Shown here one piece after another: positions 8,333-17,137 of a DNA stretch of 64,000 bases (positions are counted from its first letter, which is position 1; every line of letters starts with the position of its first letter). The translations under genes and the position numbers were made by a program. Source of the DNA: UBA8401 sp041665525 (GTDB taxonomy: Bacteria > Bacteroidota > Ignavibacteria > UBA10030 > UBA8401); contig JBAYIS010000001.1 in the NCBI GenBank assembly GCA_041665525.1, forward strand, positions 124,001 to 188,000, given 5' to 3'. Below the pieces are notes generated by a model. The model was given only the letters and a program-made list of their open reading frames with translations, was not told where the DNA came from and made no database searches.

Positions 8333-9724
8333 TCATTTCTTCTGTTTCAGTACTTTCGTCCAATGGACGATCTGTTTTTTCACTTCATTTGGCGAGGTGC
8401 TTCCTGCAGATTTCTTGTGTTCTATGGATGCTAGAGGATTGAGCAGTTCATAAACGTCCTCTGAGAATTTGTGAGAGAACTTATGCAATTCTTTCAAAGA
8501 AAGCTGCGGCAGGGAAACATGATGTTCAATACAATACCCAACAATCTTTCCAGTGATGGAATGTGCTTCCCGGAACGGGACTCCGTGCATTACCAGATAA
8601 TCAGCAATTTCAGTTGCCGTCAGGAAATCATTTTTTAATTCTTCTTCAAATCGATCCTTATCAAACGTAGTATGGATTAGTACATGGGTCATAATGTAGA
8701 CACATTCCCGTGTGGTTGCTGCGGCATCGAACAATGGTAATTTATCCTCCTGCATATCGCGGTTATAGGCGAGGGGGAGCCCTTTCATCAGTGTAAGGAT
8801 GTTCATCAGGTTGCCATACACCCTTCCGACCTTGCCGCGTGTTAATTCCGCCATATCGGGATTCTTTTTTTGCGGCATGATGCTGCTGCCGGTGGTATAA
8901 GAATCGTCAATCCGTGCAAAATTGAATTCCTGCGAAGTCCAGAGCACCAATTCTTCAGACATCCTGCTCATGTGCATCATAATGCCGCTGCAAACGGAAA
9001 CGAATTCAATGATATAATCACGGTCAGAGACCGCATCAATACTGTTTTCAAGTACACTGTCAAATCCGAGCTTTTTTGCAACACTTGCTCTGTTGATGGG
9101 GAAGGATGTTCCCGCCAGTGCCGCTGCGCCGAGTGGGAGACGGTTAACGCGTTTGTAACAGTCGGCCAACCGTTCGTAATCCCGTTCCAACATTGCAACA
9201 TAAGCAAGTAGATGATGGGAAAGAAAGATCGGCTGAGCACGCTGCAGGTGCGTATAACCCGGCATGATAGTGCCGAAATGTTTTTCCGATTTGTACAACA
9301 GTACTCGTTGAAACTGTGCGACGAGTTTTTTCAATTCAAGAATTGCAGTGCGAAGGTACAACCGTTCATCCAGTGCAACCTGATCATTCCTGCTCCGAGC
9401 CGTATGGAGTTTTCCTCCCATCGGTCCCACTTTTTGGATGAGTCGCTGCTCAATCGCCATATGGATGTCTTCCTTCTCCCAGGAGAGATCAAGTTTTCCG
9501 TTCTCGATCTCCGTTTGAATCTCCTTCAATGCTTTTCTAATACGGCGAGATTCTTCAAGCGATACAATCTTGCATGCGGCGAGCATTTCCACATGTGCGA
9601 TGCTTCCAAGAATATCTTCCAGGTATAGCTGCTTATCGAGATCGATGGAGGATGAGAAGCGTAATGCTGCTTCCGAGAGAGCAGTTTTGAATCTGCCGCC
9701 CCAGAGTGATTTGATTTTTGCCAT
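8333..9724 (-). CDS. argH: Argininosuccinate lyase
   Basis: Last step of arginine synthesis: argininosuccinate to arginine and fumarate. 463 aa, a homotetrameric cytoplasmic enzyme of the fumarase/aspartase superfamily. The signature GSSIMPQKKNPD with the catalytic Ser loop, the substrate-binding HTARSRNDQ and the TPGYTHLQ-like segment (MPGYTHLQRAQP) are all present. No other arg gene lies nearby, so it seems to be a single-gene unit. It begins downstream of the terminator that closes the ribosomal-protein operon on the same strand. Confidence 0.97.
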   Translation of the reverse strand: MAKIKSLWGGRFKTALSEAALRFSSSIDLDKQLYLEDILGSIAHVEMLAACKIVSLEESRRIRKALKEIQTEIENGKLDLSWEKEDIHMAIEQRLIQKVGPMGGKLHTARSRNDQVALDERLYLRTAILELKKLVAQFQRVLLYKSEKHFGTIMPGYTHLQRAQPIFLSHHLLAYVAMLERDYERLADCYKRVNRLPLGAAALAGTSFPINRASVAKKLGFDSVLENSIDAVSDRDYIIEFVSVCSGIMMHMSRMSEELVLWTSQEFNFARIDDSYTTGSSIMPQKKNPDMAELTRGKVGRVYGNLMNILTLMKGLPLAYNRDMQEDKLPLFDAAATTRECVYIMTHVLIHTTFDKDRFEEELKNDFLTATEIADYLVMHGVPFREAHSITGKIVGYCIEHHVSLPQLSLKELHKFSHKFSEDVYELLNPLASIEHKKSAGSTSPNEVKKQIVHWTKVLKQKK

Positions 9725-9792
9725 ACGTGACTCCGCTGTTGTTGAACCGGCAGGGAAGCAGGGCTTCCTGCGGATGCATACGTTGAATATAC

Positions 9793-9827
9793 AAAAAAAA
9801 GACCTGACTGATGCAGTCAGGTCTTTT
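9793..9827 (-). terminator. Rho-independent terminator of the prs...rplI operon
   Basis: A perfect 14-bp stem, AAAAGACCTGACTG (9797-9810) against CAGTCAGGTCTTTT (9814-9827), with a 3-nt loop. Read on the minus strand it runs into a T-tract (complement of the A-run at 9793-9800), 46 nt after rplI. Confidence 0.93.
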
Positions 9828-9872
9828 CACGGACAATGCTCCGAATTGAGGAGAATGAAAAGATCCCTCTGG

Positions 9873-10316
9873 TTATTCCCGCACAACCCACACTTTCACT
9901 TTTGCGGATACCTTGGCATGCAATTTCACCGGTACCTCAAAAATGCCGAGTGTTTTAATCGGTTCTTCCAGTTCGATGATCCGTTTATCAATGGAATAAC
10001 CTTTTTCCGACAGTGAATCGGCGATCATCTGCGAAGTGACGGCGCCGAAGAGCTTATCGTCTTCGCCAACCTTCATCGTAATGGTCAATGACACACTGGC
10101 GAGTTGTGCTGCGAGCTTTTCAGAATCCTGGACAACCTTTTCTTCTTTACGGGCAAGTTGTTTCTTTTCCTGCTCGAGGGCGTTCAGGTTCCCTTCGGTA
10201 GCGCGGAAGGCAATGCTTCTTGGAATAAGATAATTTCGCGCGAATCCGTCCTTCACTTCAACAACATCACCGATGCTGCCGAGTTTGTTATAATTTTGAC
10301 GTAAAATGACTTTCAT
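9873..10316 (-). CDS. rplI: 50S ribosomal protein L9
   Basis: Large-subunit protein of the L1-stalk base, 147 aa. The N-terminal domain begins MKVILRQNYNKLGSIGDVV and contains VKDGFARNYLIP, the L9 signature. It is followed by the long connecting helix and a C-terminal domain. Last gene of the translation operon, 19 nt after rpsR. Confidence 0.97.
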   Translation of the reverse strand: MKVILRQNYNKLGSIGDVVEVKDGFARNYLIPRSIAFRATEGNLNALEQEKKQLARKEEKVVQDSEKLAAQLASVSLTITMKVGEDDKLFGAVTSQMIADSLSEKGYSIDKRIIELEEPIKTLGIFEVPVKLHAKVSAKVKVWVVRE

Positions 10317-10335
10317 ATTTTCCGACCTCGTTTAA

Positions 10336-10659
10336 TTACTTAATGGCTTCAGATGTGAAGGGAAGAAGCGCAATATGGCGGGCGCGTTTAATTGCCTGCA
10401 CAAGTTGACGCTGATATTTTGCGCTTGTTCCGGTAATGCGTTTCGGAATGATTTTACCTTGCTCATTGATGAATTTGCGGAGCAGTTTTTCATCCTTGTA
10501 ATCGATATAGATCGTACCTGCGGCTGTGAAGCGGCAGGAACGTTTCTTTTTTTGTTGCGCATCTTTTTTTGCATCCCGGCGGTTGTCGCCGCGATTACCG
10601 TCCCTGCGGAATCCTCCGCCTTCGCGCCTATTGTTGTCGTACGTTGATTCTTTTCTCAT
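10336..10659 (-). CDS. rpsR: 30S ribosomal protein S18
   Basis: Small-subunit protein that pairs with S6 on 16S rRNA. 107 aa, longer than the usual 75-90 because of an Arg/Gly/Asp-rich N-terminal tail (about residues 1-40). The conserved core has DYKDEKLLRKFINEQGKI and KRITGTSAKYQRQLVQAIKR. Its ATG overlaps the rpsF stop by 4 nt (ATGA), so translation is probably coupled. The ssb gene often found between rpsF and rpsR is absent here. Confidence 0.96.
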   Translation of the reverse strand: MRKESTYDNNRREGGGFRRDGNRGDNRRDAKKDAQQKKKRSCRFTAAGTIYIDYKDEKLLRKFINEQGKIIPKRITGTSAKYQRQLVQAIKRARHIALLPFTSEAIK

Positions 10660-11057
10660 GCTACTGCTCCTTTGCTGGCTTCTTCGGTGGGCGCAGTAGC
10701 CGCAGCGATTGGCTCACTGATCGGAGTTCTCTGGCCGACTTCTTTTGCTTTTAATGCCTTTTTGTTCAGTTCAACAGTTAAGAAACGGATGATGTTCTCG
10801 TTCAGCAGGTACTGTCGTTCCAATTTCGCGATCAGATCGCCTGGCGCTTTGAATTCGTACAGAACGTAGAAACCGTTGTTCTTCTTTTTGATAGCGTATG
10901 CAAGACGGCGGCGTCCCCATTTTTCGAGAGCGCGGATCTCGCCGTTGTTCTTGGTAATGAAGTCTTTTACCTTCTCAATCTCCGCTTCGATCTGTGCATC
11001 CTCGAGCGTTGCATTGATGATGATAATAGATTCATATATCTTGGATTGGTACTGCAT
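10656..11057 (-). CDS. rpsF: 30S ribosomal protein S6
   Basis: Primary partner of S18 on the small subunit, 133 aa. The frame is open 11 codons further upstream, but the ATG at 11057 has a perfect AAAGGAGG site and yields the S6 start MQYQSKIYESIIIINAT. The core includes the RALEKWGRRRLAYAIKK motif. The C-terminal 30 residues are an Ala/Glu-rich tail (after about residue 105), absent from shorter S6 proteins. Confidence 0.96.
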   Translation of the reverse strand: MQYQSKIYESIIIINATLEDAQIEAEIEKVKDFITKNNGEIRALEKWGRRRLAYAIKKKNNGFYVLYEFKAPGDLIAKLERQYLLNENIIRFLTVELNKKALKAKEVGQRTPISEPIAAATAPTEEASKGAVA

Positions 11058-11140
11058 GTATATCCTCCTTTGGACATATGGCCCCATCACAGAGAGTGTG
11101 GATGGAGCAGGTTGATTAGTGTTTCAGTTTATTTCAAAAC

Positions 11141-11743
11141 TCATTCCGCACCTGCGGAACTGAAAAAATTTCTGTTGTACTGACTCATCGTCTTTTGAAT
11201 CCCCGCCTCTATCCAGCCGACACATGCATCCTGTGTATGGTGAAGCAAACGGGGAAGAAGTTCCTTTTCTTCTGCATCGAATGATGAAAGCACATAGTCT
11301 GCCATCACTTCGTGCGTGTGGCTGGCTGGTAATGTTGCACCGCCGACGCCGATCCGCAACCGTGGAATTAAATCACTTTGCAGATGATAGATGACTGATG
11401 CTATCCCGTTGTGCCCGCCGTCGCTTCCTTTCGGCCGGAGCCGAAGGGTCCCGAAGGGGAGTTGAAAATCATCGAAGAGCACGAGAATATCTTCCAAAGC
11501 AAGATCATACTGCTGCCGGATCTCACGGATGGCGACGCCACTGTTATTCATATACGTCTGCGGCATCAAGAATAATACCGGAGTCTCTCCGATGGACGTC
11601 TGATAACACTCGAACAAATCATTGCTTTCTGCATGCGATGCTTTGAATGAAGCGATCATCAACTCCAGTGCAAGAAAGCCGATATTGTGCCGGGTAAACC
11701 GGTATCTGCTGCCCGGATTCCCTAATCCTACGATGCATTTCAC
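11141..11743 (-). CDS. pth: Peptidyl-tRNA hydrolase
   Basis: Recycles peptidyl-tRNA dropped from ribosomes by cutting the ester bond. 200 aa, typical length. The catalytic set is visible: Asn in GLGNPG, His in TRHNIGF, Asp in LFDDFQLPFG, plus the GGHNGIAS segment. It sits between rplY and rpsF in the operon, 35 nt after rplY, a common arrangement (rplY-pth). Confidence 0.96.
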   Translation of the reverse strand: MKCIVGLGNPGSRYRFTRHNIGFLALELMIASFKASHAESNDLFECYQTSIGETPVLFLMPQTYMNNSGVAIREIRQQYDLALEDILVLFDDFQLPFGTLRLRPKGSDGGHNGIASVIYHLQSDLIPRLRIGVGGATLPASHTHEVMADYVLSSFDAEEKELLPRLLHHTQDACVGWIEAGIQKTMSQYNRNFFSSAGAE

Positions 11744-11778
11744 GGAGGAACTCCGTTGTCAAAGAACTTTTAAATAGT

Positions 11779-12465
11779 TTATTTTTTTGCCGGTGCTGCA
11801 GTTTCACCTTCAGCCGGTTTCTTGCCTTTTGCAATAACTTCCGGTTCTGCAGGCGCTGCTGCTGTTGTCGCCGCCGCCGCATCTGCTGTACCCGGCACTG
11901 CTGCAACCTCTTCTTTAATGATAGTCGGAGGTACAACCGCAACAACCGCCGCTGATTCGTTATCCAGAATCGTCACGTTTTCGATTTTGATATCACGAAC
12001 GTGAATGGAATCGTTCATGCCGAGTTCTGCGACGTTCAATTCGATATGCTCGGGGATATATTTCGGCAAGCAGGAAACGCGCACTTTGTGCATAATGAAC
12101 TGCAATGTTCCGCCGTCCTTCACGCCCTTCGGGCTTCCCTGAAGAATCACGGGGATCTGCACCGTCAGTTCTTCATTGTCCTTCACGCCCTGCAGATCGA
12201 AATGCACAGGACGATCAGTGATCGGATCGAACTGAACATCACGAAGGATGCAAGTCTTTGTTACACCGTTATCCAATTTCAAATTGATTAAATGTGTGTT
12301 CGTCGTATAGATCAACGGTTTCATGGCAAGCGGAGTTGCCGTGATATTGATGTTCTCTTCACCGCGGGAATAATAAATACCCGGGATTTTATCGTCGGAC
12401 CTCAGACGATTCGCTGCTTTGCCTTTTTCTGTGCGCACCGTTGCATTCAATAATACTTCTGACAT
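11779..12465 (-). CDS. rplY: 50S ribosomal protein L25/general stress protein Ctc
   Basis: 5S rRNA-binding protein of the long CTC type, 228 aa. The N-terminal L25 domain (ATVRTEKGKAANRLR, IPGIYYSRG) is followed by the TL5-like beta domain (VHFDLQGVKDNEELTVQIPV) and a low-complexity Ala/Glu/Pro/Lys-rich tail from about residue 185. An AAGGAGAAAG site precedes the ATG. Pairing with prs upstream and pth downstream is a frequent bacterial arrangement. Confidence 0.95.
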   Translation of the reverse strand: MSEVLLNATVRTEKGKAANRLRSDDKIPGIYYSRGEENINITATPLAMKPLIYTTNTHLINLKLDNGVTKTCILRDVQFDPITDRPVHFDLQGVKDNEELTVQIPVILQGSPKGVKDGGTLQFIMHKVRVSCLPKYIPEHIELNVAELGMNDSIHVRDIKIENVTILDNESAAVVAVVPPTIIKEEVAAVPGTADAAAATTAAAPAEPEVIAKGKKPAEGETAAPAKK

Positions 12466-12496
12466 TGTCTTTCTCCTTACTGGAACAATAGATTAA

Positions 12497-13450
12497 TTAA
12501 TTATCCAAACTTTTATCTTTATCCACATCGAATAGGGAACTGATCGATTTATTATGGAAGCAGCGTTCGATCGCTTCCGCAAAAACTTGCGATACCGACA
12601 TCACTTCGATCTTCGGCGATTTGACCATCAACGGGATCGTGTCGCAGACGATAATCTTTTCCACTTCGCTTTGATTGATTCTCTCCAACGCTTTGCCGGA
12701 AAGCAGCGGATGCGTACACGCGCCGTAGACCGATTTTGCACCGGCTTTTTTCAGAGCGGTGACAGCATTCGTAAATGTTCCCGCCGTATCGATCATATCG
12801 TCAACAATCAGCACATTCCGGCCTTCTACATCCCCGACGATGTTCATTACTTCGACAACATTCGGAGCAGGACGCCGTTTATCGATCAACACCAGATCCG
12901 CTTCGAGACGCTTTGCATATGCCCGCGCCATTTTAATCCCTCCGACATCGGGGGAAACAACCGTCAGATTTGGAATCTTTTGTTTTCGTAAATGTTCTAC
13001 GAAGACCACTGACGAATACAAATGATCCACCGGTATATCAAAAAAACCCTGGATCTGTGGTGCATGCAGATCCATACAAATCACTCGATCCGCACCGGAG
13101 GTCGTAATCAAATTTGCAACCAGTTTAGACGTTATCGCAACACGCGGTTGGTCTTTCCGATCCTGCCTGGCGTAACCAAAATACGGAATGACCACTGTTA
13201 CTTTACGCGCCGAAGCCCGTTTTGCGGCGTCTACGGCAATCAACAATTCCAATAGATTGTCAGCAGGAGGAACCGTCGTCTGGATAATGAAGACATCCGC
13301 ACCGCGGACATTGTCAATGAATTTTACCCATATTTCACCGTCACTAAAGTTCTGTAATTCTAATTTCCCAAGAGGCTCACCCAATTGGTGAGCAATTTTT
13401 TCAGCCAACGGAAGATTAGACCGTCCCGTGAACAACTTTAATTGTGGCAT
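12497..13450 (-). CDS. prs: Ribose-phosphate pyrophosphokinase (PRPP synthetase)
   Basis: Makes PRPP from ribose 5-phosphate and ATP for nucleotide, His and Trp synthesis. 317 aa, class I. Visible motifs: NFSDGEIWVKF near the N terminus, the PYFGYARQDRKDQPR flexible loop, the metal site (VICMDLHAPQIQGFF) and the PRPP-binding loop VLIVDDMIDTAGT. First gene of the prs-rplY-pth-rpsF-rpsR-rplI operon. A promoter lies about 50 nt upstream, opposite the promoter of the divergent hydrolase gene. Confidence 0.97.
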   Translation of the reverse strand: MPQLKLFTGRSNLPLAEKIAHQLGEPLGKLELQNFSDGEIWVKFIDNVRGADVFIIQTTVPPADNLLELLIAVDAAKRASARKVTVVIPYFGYARQDRKDQPRVAITSKLVANLITTSGADRVICMDLHAPQIQGFFDIPVDHLYSSVVFVEHLRKQKIPNLTVVSPDVGGIKMARAYAKRLEADLVLIDKRRPAPNVVEVMNIVGDVEGRNVLIVDDMIDTAGTFTNAVTALKKAGAKSVYGACTHPLLSGKALERINQSEVEKIIVCDTIPLMVKSPKIEVMSVSQVFAEAIERCFHNKSISSLFDVDKDKSLDN

Positions 13451-13498
13451 AAATAAGCGTCGACTCTGCCGTGAGGATAAAGTGTATTTTAGTTAACA

Positions 13499-13527
13499 AA
13501 AATAAGAAAAATTCATCAGAGAGTCAA
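13499..13527 (-). promoter_or_regulatory. Promoter of the prs operon
   Basis: On the minus strand TTGACT (13527-13522), a 17-nt spacer and TATTTT (13504-13499). The expected start is about 40 nt before prs. The -35 boxes of this and the divergent promoter are 36 nt apart. Confidence 0.7.
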
Positions 13528-13563
13528 CGTTTGATCTGTGTAAACTTGAAAACAAGGCCTGTA

Positions 13564-13592
13564 TTGACATTCCATCAACCTTTGGGTATTTT
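13564..13592 (+). promoter_or_regulatory. Promoter of the hydrolase-bioY pair, giving a near-leaderless mRNA
   Basis: TTGACA (13564-13569), a 17-nt spacer and TATTTT (13587-13592). Only 11 nt separate the -10 box from the ATG at 13604, so the predicted transcript has a leader of about 4-5 nt, and no Shine-Dalgarno sequence is seen. Confidence 0.72.
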
Positions 13593-13603
13593 GAACACGA
13601 TTT

Positions 13604-14476
13604 ATGGGCGAAATATTAGAGAAGCAGTTTGAACTTAGCACACCTACCGGTGCACCGTTACGTGGAGACTTGCGTTGGAAAAAGGAGTTATCCGGATTTC
13701 GTGAGGCAACACTTCCAGTGGTGGTTGTTTGTCACGGTTTCAAAGCATTTAAGGATTGGGGCCCGTTTCCATCCATCGGCAGATATTTTGCCGATTGTGG
13801 ATTTGTATCGATTGTAATTAATTTTTCCCATAACGGGATAGGGAAAGAACCGAGAAAATTTGTTGAACATGAGCGATTCGCAAAAAATACCGTCTCGCTT
13901 GAGATTGATGATGTGAAAACGGTGATCGACGAATTGAGCAGAAATAAATTCGGATGTTCGTTCATTGATGAGAAGAGAGTTGCACTGGTCGGTCATTCAC
14001 GCGGCGGCGCTGTTTGTTTAATCACCGCAAAAGAAGACAGAAGAGTCCGGGCAGTTGCTGCCTGGTCTACCATCGCGCATTTTAACCGTTATACAGATGA
14101 ACAGCGATTGCGATGGAGAGAAAAAGGATTTGTACAGCTCCATTCGGTTAGTGATCTCAAGGTCTTCCGTATTAATACGGACCTTCTTGATGACATTGAA
14201 AAGAATGCAGAGCGGCTGGATTTAATAAAGGCTGTAAAAGAACTGAAGAAGCCTTTACTCATCGTACACGGTACTGCGGATATTCCCGCAAAGTTCCACG
14301 AGGCGGAACAACTGTATGCCGCAGCGGATAAATCGATGACGGATTTCGTTCGGCTGGAAGGGGCGGGGCATATGTATGGAGCGAAACATCCGTACAAAGA
14401 AAAAAGTCCCACACTGAATCACGTACTTGACGTAACAACAACATGGCTGCACAAACAATTATCACCGGAGGTTTAA
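13604..14476 (+). CDS. Alpha/beta-fold hydrolase
   Basis: Cytoplasmic hydrolase, 290 aa, of the dienelactone hydrolase/acylaminoacyl-peptidase-like kind; the substrate is not known. The oxyanion region is VVVCHGFKAFKDWGP, the nucleophile elbow GHSRGG (Ser as nucleophile), a likely acid is in LIVHGTADIP and the catalytic His is in GAGHMYG, so the triad looks complete. No signal peptide. bioY starts at its stop codon (TAATG), so the two genes are translationally coupled, but the pairing gives no clear functional hint. Divergent from prs. Confidence 0.8.
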   Translation: MGEILEKQFELSTPTGAPLRGDLRWKKELSGFREATLPVVVVCHGFKAFKDWGPFPSIGRYFADCGFVSIVINFSHNGIGKEPRKFVEHERFAKNTVSLEIDDVKTVIDELSRNKFGCSFIDEKRVALVGHSRGGAVCLITAKEDRRVRAVAAWSTIAHFNRYTDEQRLRWREKGFVQLHSVSDLKVFRINTDLLDDIEKNAERLDLIKAVKELKKPLLIVHGTADIPAKFHEAEQLYAAADKSMTDFVRLEGAGHMYGAKHPYKEKSPTLNHVLDVTTTWLHKQLSPEV

Positions 14477-15051
14477 TGGAAGTTATTCGAAAGAAATACT
14501 TTATGGATACAACAACAACCGCATCGACAACGCTTGTACAGGCAGGATGGATATCGCTGTTTGCCGCATTTACGGCCATCGGAGCACAAGTGCAGATTCC
14601 TCATCAGCCGATTCCATTTACTCTGCAGACATTCTTCGTACTGTTGTCCGGCGCGTTCCTTGGTGCACGGAACGGCTTCATTGCACAAATAGTGTATATC
14701 GCTGCCGGTGCGATCGGATTACCTGTCTTTACTGGAGCGACATTCGGTCTGGTGAAATTATTTGGCGTGACCGGAGGATACCTGATGAGCTTCCCCATAG
14801 CCGCTGTTGTGGTCGGTTATCTGGTGCGACTTCATTCAGGATATCTTTGGACGCTGTTGTCAATGGTGGCTGGCCTCGTTGTGGTGTTCACACTCGGCAC
14901 ACTATTTTTAAATTTTATGTTTGTCCATAATCTCGAACAAGCGGTTGCCAGCGGATTCCTGATCTTTTCATGGTGGGATATCCTGAAATTATCTGCAGCT
15001 GCCGCGATCTATTTTGAGTTTTCAAAAAGATATCGAAAACTGCCGGCATAA
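14476..15051 (+). CDS. bioY: BioY-family biotin transporter S component
   Basis: Substrate-binding membrane subunit of an energy-coupling-factor biotin transporter, 191 aa with about six helices. The family region PHQPIPFTLQTFFVLLSGAF and GFIAQIVYIAAGAIGLPVF is clear. The ATG at 14476 overlaps the hydrolase stop by one base and has GGAGG 5 nt before it; an in-frame ATG at 14443 lies inside the upstream gene and lacks such a site. No EcfA/EcfT genes are nearby, so it either works alone or borrows a module encoded elsewhere. No BirA site is visible. Confidence 0.92.
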   Translation: MEVIRKKYFMDTTTTASTTLVQAGWISLFAAFTAIGAQVQIPHQPIPFTLQTFFVLLSGAFLGARNGFIAQIVYIAAGAIGLPVFTGATFGLVKLFGVTGGYLMSFPIAAVVVGYLVRLHSGYLWTLLSMVAGLVVVFTLGTLFLNFMFVHNLEQAVASGFLIFSWWDILKLSAAAAIYFEFSKRYRKLPA

Positions 15052-15080
15052 TCTGTAGGCAAAAATATTAAGAGCGGTAT

Positions 15081-15114
15081 CGAATCCTCTCGTATGAGAG
15101 GATTCGGTGTTTTA
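15081..15114 (+). terminator. Hairpin terminator after bioY
   Basis: CGAATCCTCTC (15081-15091) pairs perfectly with GAGAGGATTCG (15096-15106) around a GTAT loop and is followed by GTGTTTT. The T-tract is modest but the 11-bp stem, 30 nt after bioY, is convincing. Confidence 0.7.
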
Positions 15115-15155
15115 AACCAATTTATTCGGAGAGGGTGCAGGAAAAGTGAATTAAG

Positions 15156-15400
15156 AACTGATGTTACGCAGAAAGAAATTTTAATCATAAAATGGTTCGA
15201 CGCGGCGCAGAAACGGTAGTCCCATCCTGACCAAATCCTTTGTTGTTTGTTCCGAAGGAATACCTTCGGGAAAGGATGCGTCTCCCAAAGGGACCCCTTT
15301 CCCAACGGGACCACTTTGTGGAGGGGGAAGGATGACCTCAATAAATTAACCTGCGCCTTGCTCACCATGACTGATTTACTTGTTTTGCGTAACATCAGTT
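15156..15400. mobile_element. MITE-like element, copy 1
   Basis: A 245-bp non-coding segment bounded by perfect 15-bp inverted repeats: AACTGATGTTACGCA (15156-15170) and TGCGTAACATCAGTT (15386-15400). AAG flanks both ends directly (15153-15155 and 15401-15403), a possible 3-bp target duplication. The middle (about 15250-15345) is rich in short GC palindromes such as CCGAAGGAATACCTTCGG. It fills most of the bioY-exonuclease intergenic gap and carries no transposase. A homologous element in opposite orientation lies at 21411-21649: 15193-15213 matches the complement of 21603-21623 at 18 of 21 positions, and 15351-15370 matches the complement of 21441-21460 at 16 of 20. Confidence 0.75.
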
Positions 15401-15416
15401 AAGAAAGAATGTATTG

Positions 15417-16091
15417 CTATCCGCGAAAATTCAGGAATTCATCCCAACGCCGGAAGAGATCAGCAGTAGCGCGCACGTCGCCATAACAATATTCTGCAAT
15501 TGTTCGGAATCGCTTTGCTTCAAATAACGGCCGCATATCAAGTCCAGTGATCCCTTTTGTTTTGGGACTCTCGATCCCGAACGATTTGCAATAGAAATCC
15601 AGGCTAAAACGTCGTGTTGTTTGATAGTAGGTGAGTTGTTCCAGCAGATCACAATGGATATCGGCATCATACCGGTACGGCATCAAGTTCCGGGTGGTCT
15701 GTATTCCAAGCTTTGCCGAACGGAGCAAAACGAACGGGCAATCGAATCCTCTTCCGTTGAAAGTAATAAATTGATCATACTTCGGAATGACCTCCCAGAA
15801 ATTCTGTAGAATCTGTTCCTCCGTACCGGATATGAATTGACAACTTCCATCAGTAGAAGAATATTCTTCGGCCGTATCAGATTGGTAGAACACTTTTCCT
15901 TTTTGTGAATCCGGATTATAGAGAGCAATGCAGAGAATCTGCGCGGAGAGTGGATGGAGATTGAGGTTCTTTTTGACCTCTTCCACTTTTTCCGCTGTAT
16001 CGGCAAACCGGAGGAGATAGGTTTGCGTGTCCGCATCAAAAGATTCCAACGGATAGCCGAGCGATTCAATATCAAATACTATCTTACTCAT
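15417..16091 (-). CDS. Predicted DEDDy-type 3'-5' exonuclease (RNase H-like fold)
   Basis: 224 aa, similar to the small 'PolB-like' or YprB-type predicted exonucleases. Putative metal ligands: Asp and Glu in VFDIESLG (residues about 6-8), Asp in FNGRGFDCPFVL and the last Asp in AEYCYGDVRATADLF, where Tyr four residues before Asp fits the DEDDy type. The whole family signature is present, so activity is likely; the in vivo substrate (DNA repair or RNA) is unknown. Its ATG overlaps the AI-2E gene stop by 4 nt, in a unit with recX. Confidence 0.8.
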   Translation of the reverse strand: MSKIVFDIESLGYPLESFDADTQTYLLRFADTAEKVEEVKKNLNLHPLSAQILCIALYNPDSQKGKVFYQSDTAEEYSSTDGSCQFISGTEEQILQNFWEVIPKYDQFITFNGRGFDCPFVLLRSAKLGIQTTRNLMPYRYDADIHCDLLEQLTYYQTTRRFSLDFYCKSFGIESPKTKGITGLDMRPLFEAKRFRTIAEYCYGDVRATADLFRRWDEFLNFRG

Positions 16092-17137
16092 ACCTGAGTG
16101 ATTTTATAGTTTTTTAATCCCCAATTTGTTTCTTTTGCCGTCACAAGGATGACTGTGTAGATCGGAACGGCCAGTACCATGCCCATCACTCCCAGCGTTT
16201 CATTGCCGATGAGAATCACCAGGAACATCACCAAGGGACTGATATCCATAATCTTGCTGAAAACCGACGGCTGGATGAACATTTGATCGACCTGCTGCAC
16301 TGCGATGGTTGCAATGACAATAGGCAGAAGCATCCGCAGGTCGCCAAACTGCACGATGGTCATTAAGAGCGTCGGAACTGCACCGATGAACGGTCCAGCA
16401 AATGGTATAACGTTGGTAAATCCGCCGATTAAACCGAGGACAGTAGCATAGTTAATCCCCAGGAAAAAATAGATGATTGCATAGATGATACCGACGATGA
16501 TAGACTCGATAACTGTGCCGCGGATATATTTGCTCAGTTGATCTTCGATCTTGTTCATTATGTTGAGCGTCATCTCGAAATATTTGTTCGGCATGTTCTG
16601 TACGAATGATTTTTGCATTGAATAATAGTCGCTCAACAGAAAGAATGTGATAAAAGGAACTAGCGCCAGAATTGCGACGGTTCCCAGCAAGCCGGAGAGG
16701 GTCTCTCCGGCAGTATTTCCGAATGATACCAAGGTATTATTCAACTGATCCCGGATGGCCTCGGATTTCAAGAACGGAATTTGTGTGGAGATCTGAGCGC
16801 TCAAATCGTTCAGCATAATGGTGAGATGCTCTTTGCTAAATGCCGCTGTGATTTGTCCCACCTGTGTTGAAATAACGGGAAACAGCAATACGGCACCAAG
16901 CACCGTGATACTCCCCAATCCAACAAAAACAAGCGTGACCGCAAACCACCGCGCCGCGCCGAGATTCTCGATATAATCCACCACGGGACGCAGGATGAAG
17001 GTGAGCGCAAAGGAGATCACGAGGATCAAAAACAGGTCTTCGAACGTCGATAACACGAAGATTGGCAGCGCGATTGCCATTGTTACAAGAAACACTTTCC
17101 ATTGACGGCTGCGGAAAAAGTTTTTTTCTTCTTTCAT
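16088..17137 (-). CDS. AI-2E family transporter (PerM/TqsA-like membrane protein)
   Basis: Inner-membrane protein of the UPF0118/AI-2 exporter-like family, 349 aa, about eight helices: two or three at the N terminus, a soluble middle region (about 90-150), then the conserved C-terminal block with GFTNVIPFAGPFIGAVPTLLM, the family hallmark. Members have been linked to autoinducer-2 export or Na+/H+ exchange, so the substrate is open. Overlaps recX upstream and the exonuclease downstream by 4 nt each. Confidence 0.88.
   Translation of the reverse strand: MKEEKNFFRSRQWKVFLVTMAIALPIFVLSTFEDLFLILVISFALTFILRPVVDYIENLGAARWFAVTLVFVGLGSITVLGAVLLFPVISTQVGQITAAFSKEHLTIMLNDLSAQISTQIPFLKSEAIRDQLNNTLVSFGNTAGETLSGLLGTVAILALVPFITFFLLSDYYSMQKSFVQNMPNKYFEMTLNIMNKIEDQLSKYIRGTVIESIIVGIIYAIIYFFLGINYATVLGLIGGFTNVIPFAGPFIGAVPTLLMTIVQFGDLRMLLPIVIATIAVQQVDQMFIQPSVFSKIMDISPLVMFLVILIGNETLGVMGMVLAVPIYTVILVTAKETNWGLKNYKITQV

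Noticed and set aside
11395..11460. GC-rich palindromic bases in pth that resemble the intergenic palindromes
   Set aside because: They encode the conserved Pth segment around LRLRPKGSDGGHNG, so no insertion is needed.
14443..14476. Earlier bioY start and a possible biotin operator or riboswitch before bioY
   Set aside because: The coupled ATG at 14476 has a GGAGG site; bioY has no intergenic leader, so there is no room for a regulator site of its own.
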